The notes under the pieces were generated by a model that was given only the letters and a program-made list of their open reading frames with translations, did no database searches and was not told the DNA's origin. From contig QNEG01000021.1 in the NCBI GenBank assembly GCA_003645115.1, forward strand, positions 1-12,175: 12,175 nucleotides of DNA, read 5' to 3'. The stretch comes from a bacterium. Its GTDB lineage: Bacteria > UBP14 > UBA6098 > B30-G16. The translations under genes and the position numbers were made by a program. This document shows, piece after piece, positions 1 to 6,728 of this stretch (positions are counted from its first letter, which is position 1; each line of letters begins with the position of its first letter).

Positions 1-47
1 GGAATAATATGTCCGCCAGTTCCACCACCTGCGATTAGGTAATTCAT
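1..47 (-). CDS. murG: UDP-GlcNAc:lipid I GlcNAc transferase MurG, N-terminal fragment (cut by window edge)
   Basis: Only 15 codons are present and the gene runs off the left edge. They read MNYLIAGGGTGGHII. The GGGTGGHI signature is the N-terminal glycine-rich loop of MurG, the peripheral membrane GT28 enzyme that adds GlcNAc to lipid I to make lipid II. The ATG overlaps the ftsW stop as ATGA (44-47), and a TAGGTG Shine-Dalgarno-like sequence lies just upstream inside the last ftsW codons, so translation is probably coupled to ftsW. Its position after ftsW is the classical dcw position of murG. The identification rests on the motif plus synteny; the rest of the gene is not visible. Confidence 0.93.
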   Translation of the reverse strand, partial: MNYLIAGGGTGGHII

Positions 48-1177
48 TTTTCACCTACCAATTCCAATTTTTGTCTATTTACCGGACTTTTAACCACAGA
101 GGATATATTTAATAAAACTCCCGCCATAAACATATGAACCACCAACTGAGAACCACCATAACTTATAAAAGGTAAAGGTATCCCCGTGGTGGGAATTAAT
201 CTTGTTACTACACCTAAATTTATCAATGCAAAGAACACAAAAGTTGCGGTTATACCAAATGCCAGATATGCGCCGAATCTATCGGGGGCACGAAAAACAA
301 TTCTAATACCTCTCCATGCGATATATGCAAATAGGAGAACTACAATCATAGTTCCCACAAGACCGAGTTCTTCACCGATTACTGCGAAAATGAAATCGGT
401 ATGAGATTCTGGGAGATAGAATATCTTTTGTTTGCCCTGCCCTAAACCGAGTCCTAATAATCCGCCACTACCGAGAGCTATCATCGATTGCATAGCTTGA
501 TAGCCATCGCCCAATGGGTCGCTGTCCATAAAGAATGATTTCAAACGCAAGAAAGCGTGCTCCGATGAAATCATCAATAGAGATAGTGAAACAGCGACTG
601 GAGTTCCCAGATAAGTGAACAATTTAATGGGAATTCCCGCTACCAACAACATCGATGCAGTAACCATCAACAATCCCATAACCATACCGAAATTGGGCTG
701 AAGTAATATTGCTGTTATTAAAATAGCTGGCGGTATAATAATTGGCAGGATACCGGATTTCAAATCGGATAATATTTGTTGTCTTTTGGAGCATTCTTCT
801 GCCAGAAATATCACCAGAGCGAATTTTGCCAGTTCGGCGGGTTGAAGTGTGCTGGAACCAAAAATTTTCACCCATCGCTGAGCACCTTTAATGGATTCTA
901 TTCCGGCTACCTGTGGTATCAGTGGAAGAAATAACAGTCCACCGATTGCGATTATTCCCCAGAATGCGTATTTCTGCCAGAAATGATAATCGATTTTTAT
1001 ACCCAGATATAATGCACCGAATCCGATTATCACTCGTATAATCTGCCTTTTTAGGAAAAATAGTGGGTCGCCAAATTTTCGTGCACTGGTGGTAGAGGAA
1101 GCACTATATACCATCACCGTGCCAATCAATACCACTATTACTATCGCCCAGAATAGATTTTTATCATATTTATGCAT
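44..1177 (-). CDS. ftsW: Septal peptidoglycan polymerase FtsW (SEDS family)
   Basis: A 377-residue polytopic membrane protein of the SEDS family, the lipid II glycosyltransferase that pairs with FtsI at the division site. Hydrophobic segments start at about residue 9 and continue to about 358. SEDS signatures are visible: KGAQRWV (97-103), LQPAELAKF (111-119), the loop PESHTDFIFAVIGEELG (256-272) with the Asp (about 261) equivalent to the essential SEDS aspartate, and the late PLPFISYGGS (334-343). A small oddity is QPNFG (160-164), where most FtsW/RodA proteins have QPDxG. An AGGA Shine-Dalgarno lies within the last murD codons, 4 nt after which murD stops. FtsW is favoured over RodA because of its place between murD and murG. 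Confidence 0.96.
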   Translation of the reverse strand: MHKYDKNLFWAIVIVVLIGTVMVYSASSTTSARKFGDPLFFLKRQIIRVIIGFGALYLGIKIDYHFWQKYAFWGIIAIGGLLFLPLIPQVAGIESIKGAQRWVKIFGSSTLQPAELAKFALVIFLAEECSKRQQILSDLKSGILPIIIPPAILITAILLQPNFGMVMGLLMVTASMLLVAGIPIKLFTYLGTPVAVSLSLLMISSEHAFLRLKSFFMDSDPLGDGYQAMQSMIALGSGGLLGLGLGQGKQKIFYLPESHTDFIFAVIGEELGLVGTMIVVLLFAYIAWRGIRIVFRAPDRFGAYLAFGITATFVFFALINLGVVTRLIPTTGIPLPFISYGGSQLVVHMFMAGVLLNISSVVKSPVNRQKLELVGEK

Positions 1178-1181
1178 AATC

Positions 1182-2540
1182 TTATTTCCTAAATGGTTGA
1201 CTGATTTTCTTTTTACTTATTATCATTTTTACTAATTTCTTGAAATAATTTCCTCGCTGTTCAAAATTACTAAATGAATCAAAACTAGCACATCCTGGAG
1301 AAAGCATTAGCACATCTCCTGGTCGAGCTAATGACACTGCGCGCTGGACAGCTTTATCGAAATCCGGGATTACCGCACAATGAGTTAGGTTTTTCGCCAG
1401 TTGTTCTGCCATTTTATTTCCGGTCTGGCCGGTGAATACTGCGGATTTCACTTTCTGCTGGAAAATTTCGCGCACCGAATGGAAATCATTTCCTTTATCA
1501 TAGCCGCCGGCGATAAGAATTATGGGGCGCTCGAATGACAATAATGCAAATTTCAATGAATCGGGATTGGTAGATTTAGAATCATTTACAAATGTAATAC
1601 CATTATGTTGCAAAAATCGTTCCAATCGATGCTCTATTCCCTCAAAATTTTCCAATGTAGTAGCGATAGAATCCGGCTGGATATCTAATGGAATGGTGCT
1701 GGCAACGGCTGCCAATGCATTAGCAAGATTATGGGGTCCGGGAATTCCCAATTTTTTCGGCGATAATATTTCTTCTTGGTCGCGATAAATCATACTATTT
1801 TTTACAAATGCTCCCGGATGTTTTTCAGATACTATGGAAAACCAAATTGGTTGCGAATTGATTTGATTGCTTAACGAGGCTACCTCCGGCTGGTCTGCGA
1901 AAAGCACCGCATAATCTGTCTCACCCTGGTTATCGAATATGTGGAATTTTGCTTCATAATAACTTTCCACAGTGTTGTATCTATCTATATGGTCAGGCGA
2001 AAGGTTCAGCATTACTGCGATATGTGGACAGAAAGTATCCATCGCTTCCAGTTGAAAACTGGACAATTCTATCACCGAAACGCTATCCGGCGAGGTTTTT
2101 ATCACATTGGCTGAATATGGATTTCCTATATTCCCAGCAAGTATGGTGCGTATTCCCGAGTCCGCCAGTATTCGAGCTATCAATGTGGCTGTGGTGCTTT
2201 TGCCATTGGAGCCGGTAACACCGATTACTTTGCCCTGTTCGTGCCGGTATGCAAATTCCACTTCGGAGATTATGGGAATATTTTTTTGCCCAGCAGATTG
2301 TAATATTTGAATATCTAATGGGACACCTGGACTGACCACTATTATATCCGCATCTAATATTCTTTCTGAGTGTCCGCCGAGTTCGCATCGAATATTAGCT
2401 TCTCGCAATTTTTGTGCTCGTTGACGTAATTGCGGTGTATCATCGACATCGGATACGAATACATCGAATCCATCTGACAGCGCCAGATAAGCCACTGCTT
2501 CTCCACTTCTCGCTAATCCTATTATAGATACTTTTCTCAT
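1182..2540 (-). CDS. murD: UDP-N-acetylmuramoylalanine--D-glutamate ligase MurD
   Basis: A cytoplasmic ATP-dependent Mur ligase of 452 residues, the usual length, which adds D-Glu to UDP-MurNAc-L-Ala. Domain 1 begins with a short Rossmann-type stretch, IIGLARSG (6-13). The ATP P-loop is GVTGSNGKSTT (107-117), followed by GNIGNP (136-141) and the ELSSFQLE segment (158-165). The lysine in YYEAKF (K198) is at the position carbamylated in Mur ligases. The C-terminal domain has NDSKSTNPDS (319-328) and SPGCASFDSF (414-423), both typical of MurD and distinguishing it from MurC, E and F. The ATG follows GAGGA at 7 nt spacing, and the gene lies 12 bp after mraY. Confidence 0.97.
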   Translation of the reverse strand: MRKVSIIGLARSGEAVAYLALSDGFDVFVSDVDDTPQLRQRAQKLREANIRCELGGHSERILDADIIVVSPGVPLDIQILQSAGQKNIPIISEVEFAYRHEQGKVIGVTGSNGKSTTATLIARILADSGIRTILAGNIGNPYSANVIKTSPDSVSVIELSSFQLEAMDTFCPHIAVMLNLSPDHIDRYNTVESYYEAKFHIFDNQGETDYAVLFADQPEVASLSNQINSQPIWFSIVSEKHPGAFVKNSMIYRDQEEILSPKKLGIPGPHNLANALAAVASTIPLDIQPDSIATTLENFEGIEHRLERFLQHNGITFVNDSKSTNPDSLKFALLSFERPIILIAGGYDKGNDFHSVREIFQQKVKSAVFTGQTGNKMAEQLAKNLTHCAVIPDFDKAVQRAVSLARPGDVLMLSPGCASFDSFSNFEQRGNYFKKLVKMIISKKKISQPFRK

Positions 2541-2552
2541 ATTTAAATCCTC

Positions 2553-3641
2553 TTATCTAACTTTGAATGAAACCAAACCCAGCAATGCGAAAATTATTCC
2601 CAGAATCCAGAATCTTGTCACTATTTTGGATTCGTGGAGACCGCTCAATTCGAAATGGTGATGTAATGGTGCCATCCGGAATATTCTCTTTCCATTGGTC
2701 ATCTTGAAATATGTCACTTGAGCGATAACCGATACAGTTTCCATAACGAATACTCCCCCTGCAATAAGTAGCATAAGTTCTTTTTTGAGCATAATTGAAA
2801 TTACCGCTAATGATGCTCCCATAGATAATGCACCTGTATCGCCCATAAATACTTCTGCCGGATAAGAATTAAACCATAGGAATCCGAGTATTGCTCCCGC
2901 CATAGACGAACAAAAAATGGATAATTCCTCACTGCCGGGGAGATAAGTAATATTCAAATAGCTGGTAAAATCATATCTTCCAGAGACATAAGCAACCACA
3001 GTAAATGTAACCGCCAAGATACCAATCAATCCTGCTGCCAATCCATCCAGTCCATCGGAAAGATTTACTGCATTCGATGTTCCCACCACTACTAAAGTGG
3101 AAAACAGTATGTATCCGAACCCCATCTGAAGATATATGTCCTTTATGAATGGCAATTCTGTTGCACTTCGAAGTTCTGTCAATGGCGGATTTATATAAAT
3201 CATCAAGCTGACTATTATCCCCAGTGCGATTTGTCCATAGATTTTGTATTTTGCCAGCAACCCTTTGGGCTTTCTCTTGATATCCTTGAGATAATCATCC
3301 AGTAATCCCATACCGCCTGTCAAAATCAAAGTTACTATGGCGAGAATAACATAGGGACTACCTACTCTCGCCCATAATAATGTTCCCATCAAGATGCCTA
3401 AAATTATTGCGATTCCCCCCATAGTTGGCGTTCCCCTTTTGGCAAGATGTCTTTCCGGGACATCCTCACGAATCTGGCTCTCATAATGATGTTTTCGTAA
3501 GAATTTTATCAAATTTTTGCACACCAACCAGGAAAATACGAAACCGGTGGTGGCGCCCATCACCATCCTGAATGTGATATACCGAAATAGATTAAATAGT
3601 ATAAAGTTTTCCCAAAATGGTTGTAAAATGTAATACAGCAT
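2553..3641 (-). CDS. mraY: Phospho-MurNAc-pentapeptide transferase MraY
   Basis: A polytopic inner-membrane enzyme of 362 residues that transfers phospho-MurNAc-pentapeptide from UDP to undecaprenyl phosphate, giving lipid I. Family marks are in order: KRGTPTMGG (68-76), the Mg-binding DD pair in GLLDDYLK (112-119), NAVNLSDGLDGLA (190-202), FMGDTGALSMG (265-275) and the cytoplasmic histidine cluster PLHHHFE (325-331). These separate it from WecA-type relatives. Its ATG overlaps by one base the stop of the preceding small ORF (TAATG at 3639-3643), with an AGGAG Shine-Dalgarno just upstream inside that ORF. Expression is therefore probably coupled to the small ORF. Confidence 0.97.
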   Translation of the reverse strand: MLYYILQPFWENFILFNLFRYITFRMVMGATTGFVFSWLVCKNLIKFLRKHHYESQIREDVPERHLAKRGTPTMGGIAIILGILMGTLLWARVGSPYVILAIVTLILTGGMGLLDDYLKDIKRKPKGLLAKYKIYGQIALGIIVSLMIYINPPLTELRSATELPFIKDIYLQMGFGYILFSTLVVVGTSNAVNLSDGLDGLAAGLIGILAVTFTVVAYVSGRYDFTSYLNITYLPGSEELSIFCSSMAGAILGFLWFNSYPAEVFMGDTGALSMGASLAVISIMLKKELMLLIAGGVFVMETVSVIAQVTYFKMTNGKRIFRMAPLHHHFELSGLHESKIVTRFWILGIIFALLGLVSFKVR

Positions 3642-3898
3642 TATTTCTCCTGTATATGTTTTGAAAATGGTGGAGAAAATCTCAATTCATTATCATCGAC
3701 AGATAAAATTCCTGTTTTCGCCGAACGATACAATGCTGGCAAAATTGGTTTCCAGTAAAATCTTTGATGAAAGAATCTGGTATCGATTTCCGACTGCACT
3801 TTGCGCATAATTATATTTATCGCCATTCCCTGAGCGAAAATATTCGCTAATTGCACCAAGACCAATAGCATTATCATTATTTTTGTTCTGAAAGCCAT
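3641..3898 (-). CDS. Unrecognised 85-residue small membrane or exported protein between murF and mraY
   Basis: I do not recognise this protein. It is likely real: the ATG follows CAGGAG at 8 nt spacing (3907-3912), its first 22 bp overlap the end of murF, and its stop overlaps the mraY ATG as TAATG. It exactly fills what would otherwise be a 235-bp hole in a gapless operon. Residues 1-6 carry two basic side chains and 7-23 are strongly hydrophobic (IMIMLLVLVQLANIFAQ), so it is either a single-span membrane protein or a secreted one with a signal peptide. The remaining 60 residues are mixed basic and aromatic (RFFHQRFYWK, 41-50), with no coiled coil and no cysteine. FtsL/FtsB identity is unlikely: no heptad region, and ftsL is already present upstream. 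Its place suggests a role near the lipid I step, which is inference only. Confidence 0.8.
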   Translation of the reverse strand: MAFRTKIMIMLLVLVQLANIFAQGMAINIIMRKVQSEIDTRFFHQRFYWKPILPALYRSAKTGILSVDDNELRFSPPFSKHIQEK

Positions 3899-5241
3899 TT
3901 TTTCAACTCCTGAACGAATCTAATCATTTCCATACCGTGAGAACCTTTGATAAGTATTGTATCTCCGGTATTTATTTTTTCTTTCAAAAAATCCATTGCG
4001 TCATCAAAAATCTGAGTTGCCAGAAATTGTTTTTCATATCCTTTATTTTGTGCGGTTTGTGCTGCCAGCATCATCGATGGTCCGAAAAATATCGCACCAT
4101 CGAATCCAAATTCTACTATCCATTCTCCCGCTTCTCGATGATATTTCTCCGTATATTCACCTAATTCCAACATATCGCCGATTACCACCAGTTTCCTTTT
4201 TGAATAAATCATATCCAATGTTTTAAATGCTTCATACAATGCAATCGGGCTGGAATTATAGCTATCATCGATTATATTTACTCCCGCTATTTGCACAAGC
4301 TCCATCCGATGTGGTTGTGGTTTCAAGGATTCCAGTAATTCTGCGATAATCACAGGCGGAATTCCCAGATATTCTCCTACTGCGATTGCGGATAATGCAG
4401 AATAAATGGGTGCTCGACCAAGTAAATTCAATTTCACTTTCAATCCATCCACTTTGAATGAAGATTTTCCCTGTTCAAATGAAATCTCTCGCGCCCGAAA
4501 ATCTGCGGGATTTTCTATTCCATAAGTTATCATAGTAGGATGTATTTTTTCTGTCTTTTCGTATAACATCGCGTTGTCTTTATTGATAAATACTGGTTCA
4601 TCCTGTTTCATCTTGGACAATATTTTTAACTTTTCCTGAACTATATTTTCCATATCTTTCAAACCCTCGGTATGAACATTCGCTATTTCCGTGATAACTG
4701 CGATGTCGGGTTCGGCGATTTCCACTAATTTCTCCATCTCGCCGATTCGATTTATACCTAATTCCAGCACTGCGATTTCGGTATTCTCGGGCATTTCCAG
4801 TATGGTCAATGGCAATCCGATTAAATTATTATAATTCTTTTTAGCGCTATGTAGTCTATATCGGCTTCTCAATACGGCAGCAATCATCTGGCGAGTGCTG
4901 GTTTTTCCTACCGAACCAGTAATGCCTATCACTCGTGGATTTATAGCTTCTCGATAATTTTTGGCCAATTTTCCCAGTGCATCGAGTGTATTATTCACTA
5001 TGATTTGGGGTATCGGATTATCGATTTTTCTTTCCACCACTGCCGCCGATGCACCTTTTTCATAGGCATCGGGAATGAATAGATGACCATCTCTTTCTGC
5101 TCGCAATGCAAAAAATAATTCACCCGGTTTAATGCTTCTCGAGTCCACGCTTATCCCACCGATATAGACATTTTCAGCATCGGGTTCGGTCAATTCTCCC
5201 CGTAATATCGCTGAAATATTTTTTAATGTTTCCGGTTTCAT
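3877..5241 (-). CDS. murF: UDP-MurNAc-tripeptide--D-alanyl-D-alanine ligase MurF
   Basis: A 454-residue cytoplasmic Mur ligase that adds the D-Ala-D-Ala dipeptide, completing UDP-MurNAc-pentapeptide. The N-terminal substrate domain shows GGISVDSRSIKPGELFFA (28-45). The P-loop is GITGSVGKTST (106-116), followed by KNYNNLIGLPLTIL (135-148), a MurF hallmark, and ELGINRIGEM (160-169). The central and C-terminal domains carry DDSYNSSP (325-332), GDMLELGE (355-362) and KGSHGMEM (432-439). The start ATG overlaps the murE stop as ATGA (5238-5241). The bases before it are nearly all A/T with no Shine-Dalgarno, so translation probably depends on reinitiation after murE. The 3' end overlaps the next small ORF by 22 bp. 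Confidence 0.97.
   Translation of the reverse strand: MKPETLKNISAILRGELTEPDAENVYIGGISVDSRSIKPGELFFALRAERDGHLFIPDAYEKGASAAVVERKIDNPIPQIIVNNTLDALGKLAKNYREAINPRVIGITGSVGKTSTRQMIAAVLRSRYRLHSAKKNYNNLIGLPLTILEMPENTEIAVLELGINRIGEMEKLVEIAEPDIAVITEIANVHTEGLKDMENIVQEKLKILSKMKQDEPVFINKDNAMLYEKTEKIHPTMITYGIENPADFRAREISFEQGKSSFKVDGLKVKLNLLGRAPIYSALSAIAVGEYLGIPPVIIAELLESLKPQPHRMELVQIAGVNIIDDSYNSSPIALYEAFKTLDMIYSKRKLVVIGDMLELGEYTEKYHREAGEWIVEFGFDGAIFFGPSMMLAAQTAQNKGYEKQFLATQIFDDAMDFLKEKINTGDTILIKGSHGMEMIRFVQELKKWLSEQK
3907..3912 (-). promoter_or_regulatory. Shine-Dalgarno of the small murF-mraY ORF
   Basis: The minus strand reads CAGGAG, eight bases before the ATG at 3898, inside the murF coding sequence. 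A near-consensus site at good spacing is the main evidence that the 85-residue ORF is translated and is not chance open frame. Confidence 0.75.
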
Positions 5242-6728
5242 AATTCAATTTTTTTTAAATTTTCGATTGCTTCTCGAGCTACTTCGACATCATCGAAATG
5301 AATGGTGCAGTTCGCAAATATTTGATAATCTTCGTGTCCCTTTCCTGCAATTATCACCGTGTCGCCCGGTTGCGCAATTTTTATAGCTTCGAATATCGCA
5401 TCTTTTCGGTCTGTAATGCGGATAAAATTATCCGATGATATTCCTTCCACTATCATATCGATTATGTCATCGGGATTTTCACTTCGCGGGTTATCCGATG
5501 TAATCACTGCGATATCAGCATATTTAGTGGCGACATTTCCCATAATTGGTCGCTTTTCGATATCTCTATCGCCGCCGGCGCCGAATACCACGATTACTTT
5601 ACCAGTAGTCAACTTACGAGCAGTTGCTATTAGATTATGCAATGCCTGGGGAGTGTGAGCATAATCGACAATCACTTGAAATGGTTGTCCCATAGAAATT
5701 CTTTGGAATCTACCCTTGATTCCATCAAAATTTGCCAATCCTCGCAGGACATCCTCTGTGGAATAACCTGTGGATAATGTCGCTCCTGCTGCCGCTGTCG
5801 CATTGTAGATATTGAATTTTCCAGGTATGTTCACTCTAACTTCGAATTTTCCCCAGGGAGTAGCAAGTGAAAATGTAGAGCCACCAAAATCCATCTGTAT
5901 CGATTTTGCAAAAATATCTGCACCGGGATTTTTCATAGAGTATGTTATCACATCACCGGGGCAAACAGCGACAATATCTGCGCCTGCCGGGTCATCTATA
6001 TTTATCACCGCGGTGGAATTTTCCGATGCTTGGCGAAACAATTGGCATTTTGCATCGAAATAGGACTCCATAGTTTTATGATAGTCCAGATGATCCTGTG
6101 ATAGATTGGTGAATACGACGGCTTTAAAATTCAATCCCCATACTCTTTTCTGGTGTATCCCGTGCGAGGATGCCTCCAGAGCGACCGAAGTAATCCCTCT
6201 ATTATTCATTTCGGCGAACAATTTCCACAAAGACTCAGCGGCAGGAGTGGTAACGGGCAATTTCCCTACTTCTCCGTTTTCGAACATATATCCCAGTGTG
6301 CCGATAAGTCCGGCTTTTTCTCCGGCAGAGGTAAATATATTCCAGAGCATATATGTCACTGTGGTCTTTCCATTAGTTCCAGTCACTGCATACAGTTTTT
6401 TTGGTGGGTTTCCCAGAAATGCACTCAACAGTATTACCAGTGCCTCGGCAGTATCATCCACTTGGATAGTAGGAACATTTAACATTTGGTCAGATTTATA
6501 TTTTCTATCCACTACTAATGCACCCGCTCCATTGTTAATAGCTTGAGAAATAAAACTATGTCCATCGGCTCGAACTCCTCGAACAGCCACGAATATCATA
6601 TCCGGTTCGACTTTTCTGGAATCGGCAGTTACTCCACTTATTTTTTGTTCCATTAGATTACCAGAAATTTCACATTGCATTTTCTGCTTCAATTGCCTTA
6701 TCAGATTTTTCAGTCCTATCGGTTTCAA
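5238..6728 (-). CDS. murE: UDP-MurNAc-L-Ala-D-Glu--meso-diaminopimelate ligase MurE
   Basis: A 496-residue cytoplasmic Mur ligase that adds the third stem-peptide residue. TADSRKV (34-40) and the P-loop VTGTNGKTT (115-123) are followed by TTPAAE (160-165), the probable carbamylated Lys in FDAKCQLF (K227), DYAHTP (355-360), DNPR (412-415) and GKGHE (462-466). DNPR is the established determinant for meso-DAP rather than L-Lys. The start is TTG at 6728, chosen because AAGGAG sits 6 nt upstream and the resulting N-terminus (LKNLIRQLKQ) resembles the family's first helix. The first ATG (6680) would remove that helix and has no comparable site. This start makes a 59-bp overlap with the end of ftsI. 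Confidence 0.95.
   Translation of the reverse strand: MKPIGLKNLIRQLKQKMQCEISGNLMEQKISGVTADSRKVEPDMIFVAVRGVRADGHSFISQAINNGAGALVVDRKYKSDQMLNVPTIQVDDTAEALVILLSAFLGNPPKKLYAVTGTNGKTTVTYMLWNIFTSAGEKAGLIGTLGYMFENGEVGKLPVTTPAAESLWKLFAEMNNRGITSVALEASSHGIHQKRVWGLNFKAVVFTNLSQDHLDYHKTMESYFDAKCQLFRQASENSTAVINIDDPAGADIVAVCPGDVITYSMKNPGADIFAKSIQMDFGGSTFSLATPWGKFEVRVNIPGKFNIYNATAAAGATLSTGYSTEDVLRGLANFDGIKGRFQRISMGQPFQVIVDYAHTPQALHNLIATARKLTTGKVIVVFGAGGDRDIEKRPIMGNVATKYADIAVITSDNPRSENPDDIIDMIVEGISSDNFIRITDRKDAIFEAIKIAQPGDTVIIAGKGHEDYQIFANCTIHFDDVEVAREAIENLKKIEL

Noticed and set aside
6106..6546. 146-codon open frame on the plus strand opposite murE, and similar plus-strand frames opposite murD, ftsI and ftsL
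   Set aside because: They lie antisense to well-identified genes, show no family motifs, and are explained by the codon bias of the real genes.
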